Assembly (NCBI GenBank): GCA_963750995.1 | Contig: CAVVST010000001.1 | Location: 620,001-684,000 of the forward strand | Length of the DNA: 64,000 nt | Source of the DNA: CAVVST01 sp963750995 | Lineage (GTDB): Bacteria > Acidobacteriota > Vicinamibacteria > Vicinamibacterales > UBA2999 | Direction of reading: 5' to 3' | Part shown: one piece after another, positions 8,084-17,120 of the stretch | How positions within the stretch are numbered: position 1 is the stretch's first letter | How the letters are laid out: every line of letters begins with the position of its first letter | Position numbers and translations under genes: made by a program | Notes under the pieces: generated by a model | Databases searched by the model: none | Seen by the model: only the letters and a program-made list of their open reading frames with translations | Told to the model about the DNA's origin: nothing

Positions 8084-9499
8084 CTACCCGTCGACTTCCT
8101 GTTTAATGCCGTACTGTTCGAGCTTCTTGTACAGATTGCTCCGCGGCGTGTCGATGATCTCGGCGGTCTTCGAGATGTTCCAGTTGTTCTCGCGGAGCTT
8201 CTGCACCAGGTAAGCGCGCTCCGACGCATCCTTGAACTCGCGAAGCGTTCCGCCAGACTGGCCCTGGGAAGAGGCAAACGTGGACGCCGCCGCCGCCGCT
8301 GACCCGGCGTCCGGCGCCCCGGTCCGCACCGGCGCGTCGTTCCGGACATCAGGCGGCAGGTCCTCGAGGCGGACCATATCGCCCGGCGTCATGATCAGCA
8401 TGCGTTCGACGGCGTTGCGCAGTTCCCGGATGTTCCCGCGCCAGCGGTACCGCTGCAGCGCTTCCATCGCGCGCGGATCGACGCGCTTCGGTTTCAGGTT
8501 GTGCTCCTCGGCCGTGCTCCGGGCAAAGTGCTGGACGAGCAGTGGGATGTCGCCGCGCCGCTCCCGCAGCGGCGGCACGACGATCGGAATGACGTTCAGG
8601 CGGAAGAACAGATCCTCGCGGAACTCGCCGCGCTGGATGCCTTCCTCCAGGTCCTTGTTGGTCGCGGCGATCACGCGCACATCGACCTTGATCGTACGCG
8701 CCGATCCAAGCCGCTCCACTTCCTGCTCCTGCAGAACGCGCAGTACCTTGGCCTGCGTCTTCGGGCTCATGTCGCCCACTTCGTCGAGGAAGATCGTGCC
8801 GCGGTCTGCCTGTTCGAACTTGCCTATCTGCTTCTCCGTGGCGCCGGTGAACGATCCCTTCTCGTGGCCGAACAGCTCCGACTCGATCAGTTCCTCCGGG
8901 ATGGCGGCGCAGTTGACCTGCACGAACCGCTGGCCGGCGCGCGGACTGTTGCGGTGAATGGTGCGCGCGACGAGCTCCTTGCCGACTCCGCTCTCGCCGA
9001 GCAGCATCACCGTGGCATTGGTGGGCGCTGCCCGCTTGACGGCCTCCAGTACCGCACGAAGCGCCGGGCTCTCGCCGACGATTTCGTACCTCGACTCCAT
9101 CGTCAGCTTCAGCTCGCGGTTCTCCTGCCGCAGTTCCTGCTGTTTCAGCACGTTCTGCAGCGTGACGATCACGCGTTCGCTGCTGAGCGGCTTGTCGAGG
9201 AAATCGATGGCGCCCGATTTGATCGCGTCGACGGCGGTGCTGGTGGTCCCGTGGCCGGAAATCATCACCACCGGCAGGGTGTCGTCGAGGGAGCGCAGCT
9301 TGCGCAGCACCTCCATGCCGTCCATGCCAGGCATCTTGATGTCGAGGAGCACGAGATCGGGACGGTCGCGCTGCACGAGCGCCAACGCCTCCTGTCCCGA
9401 CGACGCGCCGACGAACCCGTAATCCTCGTACTCGAGGATCATCCGCAGCGACTCGCGGATCGCCGCCTCGTCGTCAATGACCAGGATGCGCGGTTTCAA
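8084..9499 (-). CDS. Sigma-54-dependent response regulator, NtrC/NtrX type
   Basis: 471 residues in three parts. Receiver domain: residues 1-120, acid pocket D10/E11, phosphorylation Asp53 in 'VLLDIKMPG', Lys103. AAA+ sigma-54 activation domain: Walker A GESGVGKE at 168-175, the sigma-54-contact loop GSFTGA at 215-220, Walker B 'GTIFLDEVGDM', and an R-finger region. C-terminal Fis-type HTH: 'NISKTAEIIDTPRSNLYKKL'. It activates sigma-54 promoters when phosphorylated. No histidine kinase gene is adjacent. The start is TTG at 9499, because the receiver begins immediately ('KPRILVIDDEA') and the codon overlaps the TGA of the upstream htrA gene (TTGA), so the two are co-expressed. That suggests control of an envelope-stress or related response (inference). 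Confidence 0.93.
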   Translation of the reverse strand: MKPRILVIDDEAAIRESLRMILEYEDYGFVGASSGQEALALVQRDRPDLVLLDIKMPGMDGMEVLRKLRSLDDTLPVVMISGHGTTSTAVDAIKSGAIDFLDKPLSSERVIVTLQNVLKQQELRQENRELKLTMESRYEIVGESPALRAVLEAVKRAAPTNATVMLLGESGVGKELVARTIHRNSPRAGQRFVQVNCAAIPEELIESELFGHEKGSFTGATEKQIGKFEQADRGTIFLDEVGDMSPKTQAKVLRVLQEQEVERLGSARTIKVDVRVIAATNKDLEEGIQRGEFREDLFFRLNVIPIVVPPLRERRGDIPLLVQHFARSTAEEHNLKPKRVDPRAMEALQRYRWRGNIRELRNAVERMLIMTPGDMVRLEDLPPDVRNDAPVRTGAPDAGSAAAAASTFASSQGQSGGTLREFKDASERAYLVQKLRENNWNISKTAEIIDTPRSNLYKKLEQYGIKQEVDG

Positions 9500-11013
9500 C
9501 GTTCGTCGATCTTGACCGTCTCGAGGGCCCGCTGATTCAGCTCGGGCTTGTAGAGATACAGCGTGAGAATGTCGCCGGGGCGGGCGCCGTCGGTCAAACG
9601 GCGGTAGTCCTCGATGCTCTGGATCTGCTGCCGGTTGATCTCGAGCAGCACGTGGCCACGCTCGATGTCGGCGTCGAATGCGGGGCTCATCGGCTCGACG
9701 CGCGAGACGACGACGCCGCGGGTACCCTGCGGGAGGCGGTAGCGCGCGGCGAACTGCGCGTCCAGTTCCCGCACCGACAGGCCCAGCAACGGACCGCGCT
9801 GACTCGAGGGCTGCGGCTGCTCGACGCCGAAATCGAGACGCTCGCGCTGCGGACGCTCCGCCAGCTTCACCGTGAAGTTGAGCGGCCGCCCGTCCCGGAC
9901 CACCTGCACCGTCGCACTCGATCCTGGCTGCCGCGCGGCGATGAGCTGGATCAAGGCGTCGTTGGTGTCGATCGGTTTGCCGTCGATCGCGACGATGACG
10001 TCGTAAGTGCGGATGCCGGCGCGGGCGCCCGGCGACCCCGGCGTCACGTCCTGCACCAGTGCGCCTTCGGCCGAGGACAGTTTCAGCGCCCGCTGCAAGT
10101 CCTGGTCGACGTCGCGCAGCATCACGCCGATGTAGCCGCGCGACACGCGCCCGCTGTCGCGCAGCTGCGGCAGGATCGCGCTCGCCTGGTTGATCGGCAC
10201 CGCAAAGCCGATGTTCGATGCACGGGAGCTGATCGCCGCGTTGATGCCGATCACCTCGCCGCGGGCATTGATCAGCGGCCCGCCGCTGTTGCCGAAGTTG
10301 ATGGCGGCATCGGTCTGAATATAGCGATCAAGCGACGAGTCGAACAGCTTGCGCCCGATGAAGCTGACGACGCCGACGGTGACGGTGTGTTCGTAGGCGA
10401 GCGGGTTCCCGATCGCCAGCACCCATTCGCCGACCCGGAGGGCGTCGGAGTTGCCGAGCGGCGCAAACGGGAGCGGCCGGGGCGATTCAACTTTTATCAG
10501 GGCGATGTCGGTGTCGGGATCCGAGCCGATTCGCGCGGCCCGCAGCGTTCGACCGTCGGCGAGCCTGGCCATGATGCGGTCGGCGCCTTCGATGACGTGG
10601 TGGTTGGTGAGAATGAGACCGTCAGCGGCGATGATGAAGCCGGTGCCGGCGCCGCGCCGGGGCCCGTCGCGGTCACGCGGCTGCGGCCGTTCGAACGGAT
10701 CGGGCTCATTCGGAAGAATCGTCGCCCGGCGGCGCACGCGGTCTTCCCCGCGCGATGTAGCGTCGATGTTCACGACGGCTGGGTTGAGACGCTCGGCAAT
10801 ATCGGCAAACGAGCTGTCACCCGCCGGAATCGCGGCCGCGGCGATGCCGCGGGATGATGCTGCCGGCCCGCTCGGTGCGGCGGCGAGCTCGCGGCGGGCT
10901 GGCGCCGCCGAGGCCGCGCGCGCGGATGTCATGGTGCCTGCGACCACCACGCCGATGAGAAACGCGACCGTCGCCGCGAGAAACACGGTGACGGCCAGGA
11001 ACCGCCGAGTCAT
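9496..11013 (-). CDS. Periplasmic serine protease, HtrA/DegP family
   Basis: 505 residues with an N-terminal membrane anchor or signal (residues 5-30) and a low-complexity linker. The trypsin-like domain has the triad His139 ('LTNHHV'), Asp169 ('DPDTDIALI') and Ser243 ('GNSGGPLI'). Two PDZ domains follow at about 300-390 and 410-500. It degrades or refolds damaged envelope proteins. The hydrophobic segment lacks an obvious cleavage motif, so it may stay anchored. It is first in a two-gene unit with the NtrC-type regulator, and LigA is encoded upstream on the same strand (LigA stop at 11024, 10 bases before this ATG). I cannot tell DegP from DegQ or DegS subtypes. Confidence 0.93.
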   Translation of the reverse strand: MTRRFLAVTVFLAATVAFLIGVVVAGTMTSARAASAAPARRELAAAPSGPAASSRGIAAAAIPAGDSSFADIAERLNPAVVNIDATSRGEDRVRRRATILPNEPDPFERPQPRDRDGPRRGAGTGFIIAADGLILTNHHVIEGADRIMARLADGRTLRAARIGSDPDTDIALIKVESPRPLPFAPLGNSDALRVGEWVLAIGNPLAYEHTVTVGVVSFIGRKLFDSSLDRYIQTDAAINFGNSGGPLINARGEVIGINAAISSRASNIGFAVPINQASAILPQLRDSGRVSRGYIGVMLRDVDQDLQRALKLSSAEGALVQDVTPGSPGARAGIRTYDVIVAIDGKPIDTNDALIQLIAARQPGSSATVQVVRDGRPLNFTVKLAERPQRERLDFGVEQPQPSSQRGPLLGLSVRELDAQFAARYRLPQGTRGVVVSRVEPMSPAFDADIERGHVLLEINRQQIQSIEDYRRLTDGARPGDILTLYLYKPELNQRALETVKIDER

Positions 11014-11023
11014 CCTTCCCCTA

Positions 11024-13153
11024 TTATAAGTCGCCGATCAGCGCGAGAAAGGCTGGCTCATCGAGCGTTGGGACGCCCAGGTCACGCGCTTTGTCGGCCT
11101 TGCTGCCGGCGTCTTCACCCACAATCACGCCTGCTGTCTTCCTGCTCACCGATCCTGCAACCTTCCCGCCGAGCCGTTCGATGGCGGCCGTGGCCTGCTC
11201 CCGGGTCATCCCCGCGAGAGTCCCGGTCAGCACGTATGTCTTGCCGGCAAGCGGACCGTCGACGGTCCGGGTCTTTCGTTGCTCAGGCGGCACGTCCATG
11301 CGCACGCCGGCCGCGCGTAACCGCTCGAGCAATCGTTGATTGCGAGGTTCGTCGAACCAGCTTCGCACCGATTCGGCCAGGACCGGACCGATTTCGGGTG
11401 TCGCCTGCAGCTGTTCGAGCGAGGCAACCGCAAGCTCTGCAGCCGACCCGAACGCCTCCGCCAGCACTTGAGCGGCGCGCTCGCCGATGTGGCGAATGCC
11501 GAGGCCGTAAATCAAACGCCAGAGCTCGTTGCCGCGGCTCCGGTCGATCTGCGCCACCACTTTCGCGGCATTCTTCTCGCCGAACCGGCGGACGATTTCC
11601 CGTCCGTCGCCTCGAAGGGAACTGCTCGTCAGCCGGGCCAGCGTGTCGGCCTGAAGCGCATAGACATCGGCGTAGTCGGCGATCAGCTTCTGATCGATGA
11701 GCTGGGCGATCAGCGATTCGCCGAGCCCTTCGATGTTCATGGCAGACCGCGAGGCGAAGTGTTCGAGGCCGCGCTGCAGCTTGGCCGGGCACGACGTGTT
11801 CTCGCAGCGCCAGACGGCCTCTCCTTCCGCGCGATGGAGCACGGCGCCACAGCGTGGGCAGTCGGTCGGCATCTGCCACGGCTGCGCTTCCGGCGGTCTT
11901 CGGCTCAGGACCGGGCCGACGACGCGAGGGATGACGTCGCCAGCCTTCTCGACCAGCACGAAATCGCCTTCGCGGATGTCCTTCCTGGCGATGTCGTCGG
12001 CATTGTGCAGCGTGGCCATCGACACCGTAGATCCCGCGATGAAGATCGGCTCGAGCATGGCGAAGGGCGTCACCGCTCCCGTGCGGCCGACGTTGACTTC
12101 AATTCTTCGCAGCAGGGTCGTCTTCTGTTCGGCGGGGAACTTGAAGGCAATCGCCCAGCGCGGGAATTTGCTGGTGCTTCCGAGCAGCCGGCGTTCGGCG
12201 AGCCGATCGACCTTGATCACCACGCCGTCGGTATCGAACTCGAGGGAGCGGCGCTTCTCAGCCCACACGGCGCAGAAGGCCACGAGTTGTTCGATCCCGG
12301 TGCAGCTGTGCCAGTGCGGCTCGACCGGGAGACCGGCGGCACGAAGCCGCTCCAGCGTCGCCGCGTGTGTACTGAGGCGGACCTGAAGGTCCTCCTCTAC
12401 GCCTTTCAGGGGCGGCGCGGCATCGGCTCTATGTAAATGCGCGCCTTCAGTCCTGCCCACGAGTTGATAAAAGAATGCGCTCAACCCCCGACTTGCAACC
12501 AGCGCCGGATCGAGGTTGCGCAGGGCTCCAGCCGCAGCGTTGCGCGGGTTCGCAAAGAGCGGCTCCCCTTCCTGCTCGCGCTGCGCATTGATTCGCTCGA
12601 AGGCCTTGCGTGGCAGGAACACCTCGCCGCGAATCTCAATCTGTCCTCCCAAAATGGCCTCCGACGCCACTTCTTTCAGCCGCAGCGGAATTGCGCGAAC
12701 GGTTCGCAGATTGGCGGTGACATCCTCGCCGCGGCTGCCGTCGCCGCGGGTCGCACCCCGAACCAGCATGCCGTTCTCATAGGTCAGCGCAATGCTGACG
12801 CCGTCGATCTTCAGCTCCGCGACGTATTCGATCTGCTGCCCTTCTTCGCCCAGTCCGCGACGGACGCGGTCGTCGAACGCGCGCAGTTCGTCTTCCGAGT
12901 AGGCGTTGTCGAGGCTGAGCATCGGCTCCGCGTGCTCGACGGTGGCAAAGCCCGCGGCTGCCCGGCCGCCGACGCGGCGGGTCGGCGAATCCTGGCTGGC
13001 GAGGTCGGGGTTCTCGGCCTCCAGCCGCTCGAGCTCGCGCATCAGCGCGTCGAACTCGACGTCAGCGATCTCAGGGTCGTTCAGGACGTAATAGCGCTCT
13101 TCGTGGTGGCGAATCAGGCGCCGAAGCTCGTCGATCCGTTCGGTAGGCGTCAC
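11024..13153 (-). CDS. ligA: NAD-dependent DNA ligase LigA
   Basis: 709 residues, slightly longer than the usual ~670. In order: the Ia NAD-binding domain with Tyr21/Tyr22, the nucleotidyltransferase domain with adenylated Lys115 in 'ELKIDGVS', the OB fold, a four-cysteine zinc finger ('CPRCGAVL...CENTSCPAK'), the helix-hairpin-helix domain ('IRHIGERAAQVLAEAF'), and a C-terminal BRCT domain ('LAGKTYVLTGTL'). It seals nicks in replication and repair. A small insertion around residues 235-260 ('GAHLHRADAAPPLKG') explains the extra length. Start is GTG 13153. All catalytic residues are present, and the gene is intact although its downstream neighbours in this segment are frame-broken. Confidence 0.97.
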   Translation of the reverse strand: MTPTERIDELRRLIRHHEERYYVLNDPEIADVEFDALMRELERLEAENPDLASQDSPTRRVGGRAAAGFATVEHAEPMLSLDNAYSEDELRAFDDRVRRGLGEEGQQIEYVAELKIDGVSIALTYENGMLVRGATRGDGSRGEDVTANLRTVRAIPLRLKEVASEAILGGQIEIRGEVFLPRKAFERINAQREQEGEPLFANPRNAAAGALRNLDPALVASRGLSAFFYQLVGRTEGAHLHRADAAPPLKGVEEDLQVRLSTHAATLERLRAAGLPVEPHWHSCTGIEQLVAFCAVWAEKRRSLEFDTDGVVIKVDRLAERRLLGSTSKFPRWAIAFKFPAEQKTTLLRRIEVNVGRTGAVTPFAMLEPIFIAGSTVSMATLHNADDIARKDIREGDFVLVEKAGDVIPRVVGPVLSRRPPEAQPWQMPTDCPRCGAVLHRAEGEAVWRCENTSCPAKLQRGLEHFASRSAMNIEGLGESLIAQLIDQKLIADYADVYALQADTLARLTSSSLRGDGREIVRRFGEKNAAKVVAQIDRSRGNELWRLIYGLGIRHIGERAAQVLAEAFGSAAELAVASLEQLQATPEIGPVLAESVRSWFDEPRNQRLLERLRAAGVRMDVPPEQRKTRTVDGPLAGKTYVLTGTLAGMTREQATAAIERLGGKVAGSVSRKTAGVIVGEDAGSKADKARDLGVPTLDEPAFLALIGDL

Positions 13154-13203
13154 TGGGCTGGTAGTGCGTGGTTAGTGGTTGGTGGCTACCAGCCACCACG
13201 TTC

Positions 13204-14266
13204 TCAGCGATCGCGTGAGAGGACGTAATCGGGCAGGAAGGTCAACGCGTCGCGTTCGGGCCCGGGCGGGAAGACGCGGAGCGCGCGCTTGGCGCGCTCG
13301 ACGAACTCGACCGCCGTGCTGTGGGCGTAGTCGATCGAACGGGCGTGGCCGAGCAGCGTCCGCAGCTGGCACCACTCGTCGATCGAGGCGCTGCCGGCGC
13401 TCACGATCCGTCGAATCAACGCCCCAGCCTGTGCGTCGCCACGGGCGAGCAGATGGATGACGGGCAGCGTCATCTTGCCTTCGCGCAGGTCGCCGCCGAC
13501 GGGCTTCCCGAGCGCCACCTCCTCACCGGTGAAGTCCAGCAGGTCGTCGACAATCTGGAATGCCATGCCGATGTTCAGCCCGTATTCCCACATCGCGTCC
13601 TGCTGCTCGCGGGTGGTCGGACCGAGCATCGCGCCGATCTTGGCGCAGCCGGCAAACAGGAACGCCGTCTTGCGCCGGACGATGTCGAGGTGCTCATCCT
13701 CGGTGAGCTCCACCTCGCCGTTCTTGGTCAGTTGGTAGATCTCGCCTTCGACGATGCGCAGCGTCACGTCGCAGAGCAGCCGGATGATCTCGAGGTTGTC
13801 CTGGGTCAACGCGAGCGACATCGACTTGAGATACAGGAAGTCGCCGAACAGTCACCGTGACGTGGTTGCCCCACCGGGTGTGGGCCGCTTCGCGGCCGCG
13901 GCGGAGTTCCGACTCATCGATGATGTCGTCGTGAACGAGCGTCGCGGTGTGAATGAACTCGATGACCGACGCATAGAGCACGGCGCGGTCGTCCCTCGAC
14001 TCCGCTCGGGACGACCCTGAGTCTACCGAAGGGTCGCCCGTATAGCCCGCCATGCGCGCGGCCATCAGCAGCACCGCCGGGCGGATTCGCTTCCCGCCGC
14101 TGTCCTTGACGTAGTTGCCAATCGTGGGAATGACGGCCACCTGCGACTGTACATGGCGCGCAAATTCACGCTCGACCTCGCGCAGGTCGTCGCGAATCGG
14201 CTCGAACATCTGGGCGAGAACAGCCGCGGAGGGTTTTTGCGCGGTGGGATTCACAGCCGGTGTCAT
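13204..14266 (-). CDS. Polyprenyl diphosphate synthase, one-base frameshift and in-frame repeat insertion
   Basis: A trans-prenyltransferase making the long isoprenoid chain for quinones or lipid carriers. The N-terminal frame (14266 to about 13852) has 'GGKRIRPAVLL' and the first Asp-rich motif 'HDDIIDE'. The C-terminal frame (about 13850 to 13204) has the second motif 'DDLLD' and 'KPVGGDLREGKMTLP'. Between them the expected 'WGNHVTVLFGDFLYLKS' reads through only if one base near 13851 is removed. The enzyme class is normally essential, so I take this as an assembly insertion. At 13989-14037 a repeat of the 'cgactccgctcgggacg' type is inserted in frame, adding about 16 residues ('DPSVDSGSSRAESRD') before 'AVLYASVIEFIHT'. 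Confidence 0.85.
13989..14037. repeat. Dispersed repeat inserted in frame inside a coding sequence
   Basis: 'ccctcgactccgctcgggac' followed by 'gagtctaccgaagggtcg'. The first half recurs as a tandem pair at about 34837-34872 ('cccgagcgcagtcgaggg' orientation), and the second half resembles 31316-31332 inside the metallophosphoesterase gene. Here it adds residues to the polyprenyl synthase without breaking its frame. Confidence 0.65.
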
Positions 14267-14330
14267 GAAACCACATCCGCGCGCGGAGTGTCAACGCGCC
14301 AAGCGCGCTAATCCGTGGCAGGAGTAGCAG

Positions 14331-15110
14331 TTACGGGTTGAACAGCCGTGTGAAGTTCTGGTGCGAGGCCTCGGCCACCGCCTCGACCGTAGTACCACGA
14401 AGCTTCGCGATCGCCTCCGCCACGTGTGCGACCCGCGCGGGTTCGTTACGCGTACCGCGGTGAGGAACGGGCGCGAGAAACGGGCTGTCGGTCTCGATCA
14501 ACAGCTTATCGAGGGGCACAATCTTCGCCACTTCGTGCAGCTCGGTCGCGCGCGGAAAGGTCACGATCCCGGCAAGGGACAGGTGAAATCCCGCGTCCAG
14601 CGCTCGTTTCGCCATCGCGCGATCGCCGGTAAAGCAGTGAAAAACACCGCGCCGCTCGCCGGCCGGCGTTTCCGACAGTATCCGGAACGTATCCTCTTCG
14701 GCTTCACGCGTATGAATGACGATCGGCAGGTCGAGCCTCCGGGCCAGGCCGATCTGCTCTCGGAAGACCGCCTGCTGCGCGTCGCGCGGCGCAAAATCGT
14801 AGTGATAGTCGAGGCCGATCTCCCCGATCGCGCGTGCCGCCGGCCGACCCGCGAGCCGGGCCTCGACCAGCGCCGCGGCGGCGGCGGGATCGCCGGCGAA
14901 CTTCCCTGCCGAGTGTGGATGGACGCCGATCGACAGCCGGGCGCCGGACCATGCCGTCGCCACACCCGCCGCCCGCTCGTATTCCTCATCATCCTCGGCG
15001 CCGACGATGACCAGGGCGCCGGAGACCCCCGCGGCGGTCGCACGGCCGATCACCTCGTCAAGATCGGCGGCGAACTCTTCACCGGCGAGGTGGCAATGGC
15101 TGTCGATCAC
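14331..15110 (-). CDS. TatD family metal-dependent hydrolase
   Basis: About 259 residues from GTG 15110. TIM-barrel metal hydrolase with 'DSHCHL' at the very start (metal-binding His pair), the conserved 'GEIGLDYHYDF' glutamate, 'IHTREAEEDT' and 'HCFTGD' histidines, and the C-terminal 'LIETDSPFLAP' aspartate. TatD-type proteins are 3'-5' DNA exonucleases or quality-control nucleases. A longer frame extends upstream to 15224 but only by translating the repeat at 15112-15180, so I use the internal GTG, where 'VIDSHCH' begins the family match. Located just downstream of metG, the usual neighbour of tatD in many bacteria. Confidence 0.9.
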   Translation of the reverse strand: MIDSHCHLAGEEFAADLDEVIGRATAAGVSGALVIVGAEDDEEYERAAGVATAWSGARLSIGVHPHSAGKFAGDPAAAAALVEARLAGRPAARAIGEIGLDYHYDFAPRDAQQAVFREQIGLARRLDLPIVIHTREAEEDTFRILSETPAGERRGVFHCFTGDRAMAKRALDAGFHLSLAGIVTFPRATELHEVAKIVPLDKLLIETDSPFLAPVPHRGTRNEPARVAHVAEAIAKLRGTTVEAVAEASHQNFTRLFNP

Positions 15111-15111
15111 A

Positions 15112-15180
15112 GGGAAACTCCCAACTCCCAACAACCAACTCCCAACTTTGGGGTCAGGAATTGGGAGTTGGATGTTGGGA
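15112..15180. repeat. Inverted repeat of the 'ttgggagttgg' family
   Basis: 'ccaactcccaac' and 'ccaactcccaacttt' on the left face 'aattgggagttggatgttgg' on the right, making a long hairpin between metG and tatD. Related sequence is found at about 36078-36112 and 41745-41776. It may terminate or attenuate transcription. Confidence 0.7.
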
Positions 15181-17103
15181 CTACCGCACCCGAGAGCCCG
15201 GCAGGACGGAGGGGTCGACTGCAACCAGCATCGGCAACCCTCCTTCGGGGCTCGCGGCGAGCACCATGCCGTTCGACTCGACGCCCATCAGTTTCGCCGG
15301 CTGTAGGTTCGCCACAATGACGATGGTGCGCCCGACCAGCTGCTCGGGCTGGTAGGCTTCGGCGATGCCCGCGACGATAGTGCGCTGATCGCTGCCGGTA
15401 TCGACCTTCAGCTTCAGCAGCTTCTTGGACTTCGGCACGGCTTCGGCCTCGAGCACTTTCGCGACGCGCAGCTCCACCTTCATGAATTCGTCGATCGAAA
15501 TGCGCTGCTCTTCCTTCGGCGCCGGTGGCGCGCTGTTCTCCTGCGATGTCATGCCGCGAAGCTCCTCGACTGTTTTTTCAATCCTGGGAAACAGTGGTGT
15601 CGTCTCGCCCAGTCGCGTGCCGGACCGCAGCGTCCCGGGCTCGAGACCCGACCACGACTCCTGGGGTGTGCCGAGCATTCCGCGGATACGCTCCGCGGCC
15701 TGCGGCATGACCGGATCGATGAGCGCCGCTGTGACGCGCAGCGCATCGGCCGGCGCGATACAAGGTCCCGTCCAGCAGAGGCCGGGCGTCCGGCCGCTTG
15801 GCGAGCGTCCACGGCTCCCGTTTCACGATGTACTGGTTCACTACCCGAACAAGCTCCCAGGTCTCCTGGAGGGCGACCGAGATCTGAAACGTCTCGAACC
15901 TGCCGACGACGCTGTTGATCGTGTTTCTCAGCGTGTCCTCGAGTTGGGCATCGAGTTCATCCCTGCTGTTCGGCCGATCGGGGACCACGCCCCCGCTGTA
16001 CCGATGGATCATCGTGGTGGTACGGCTCACGAGATTCCCGAGATCGTTGGCCAGGTCGGCATTGAACCGCGTCAGGATCGCCTCGTCTGAGAAGTTCGCA
16101 TCCTGGCCGAGCAGCGACATCTCGCGCATGACGAAATACCGGAGCGCGTCGACGCCGAACACCTCGACGTAATCCTGGTAGCGTGCGACGTTGCCAAGCG
16201 ACTTGGACATCTTGGCGCCGCCCATCAGCCACCACCCGTGCGAGATGATCCGGTCCGGGGGCTTCACGCCAGCGGCCATGAGGAACGCCGGCCAGTACAG
16301 CGCGTGCTGCCTGAGAATCTCCTTGCCGATCAAGTGGGTGACCCCGGGCCAGAACCGATCGATGCGCTTCGCGGACTCCGGGTCGTCCGAGCCGAGCCCG
16401 AGCGCGGTCAGATAGTTCGTCAGCGCGTCGAACCACACGTACATCACGTGTTTCGGATCGCCGGGGACCGGGATTCCCCACTGGAATGACGTGCGGCTGA
16501 TGCTCAGATCCTGGAGCCCTGCCTCGACGAAGCTTCGGACCTCGTTGAAGCGAAAATCGGGTTGTACGAACGCGGGATTGGCGGCGTAGAAGTCGAGCAA
16601 CGGCTGCTGGTAGTTCGACAGCCGGAAGTAGTAACTCTCTTCCTTCAGCCGTTCGACCTTGCTGCCGCACGTCGGGCACTTCCCGTTCACGAGCTGCGTC
16701 TCTGGAACAAAGATCTCGTCAACGGTGCAGTACCACCCTCGTACTCGCCCTTGTAGATGTCGCCCTTCTCCGCCACCCGTTGCCACAGCGCCTGCACCGC
16801 GCGATGGTGGCGCGGCTCGGTCGTGCGGATGAAGTCGTCGTTCGAGATGTTCAGATCGGCACACATCTGCCGGAACGCGGCCGCGACTTCGTCGACGAAC
16901 CCGCGCGTGTCTTTCCCGGCCTTCTGGGCGGCGCGCTCGACCTTCTGGCCGTGCTCGTCGGTGCCCGTGAGAAAGAACACGTCACGTCCCAGCAGGCGCT
17001 GGGATCGGGCGACCGCGTCGGCGACCATGGTCGTATACGCATGGCCGATGTGCGGACGCGCGTTGATGTAGTAGATCGGCGTGGTGATGTAGAACGGCTT
17101 CAT
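15181..17103 (-). CDS. metG: Methionyl-tRNA synthetase with C-terminal tRNA-binding domain, two frameshifts
   Basis: Charges tRNA-Met. From ATG 17103 the first frame gives 'FYITTPIYYINARPHIGHAY' (HIGH-type motif). A change of frame at about 16730 (expected 'EYEGWYCTVDE') leads to the second frame, with a CPTCG zinc knuckle, 'WFDALTNYLTALG', and the KMSKS loop in 'GGAKMSKSLGN', then the anticodon-binding helical domain. A second change at about 15760 ('LYRA/ALRVTAALIDPVMPQ') leads to the C-terminal EMAP-type tRNA-binding domain ('FMKVELRVAKVLEAEAVP', 'RTIVAGIAEAYQPEQLVG'). The two shifts are of opposite sign. Because metG is essential and all motifs survive, I read these as sequencing indels. 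Confidence 0.88.
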
Positions 17104-17120
17104 GCCTGCAGCGGGAGTGG

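Noticed and set aside
9652..10857. 401-codon plus-strand open frame opposite htrA
   Set aside because: It is the antisense shadow of the intact HtrA gene; high GC removes stop codons from the opposite strand. The same holds for the long frames opposite ligA, recA, the thiolase and treZ.
15111..15224. Longer TatD N-terminus
   Set aside because: The extra residues are a translation of the intergenic inverted repeat; the family match begins at GTG 15110.
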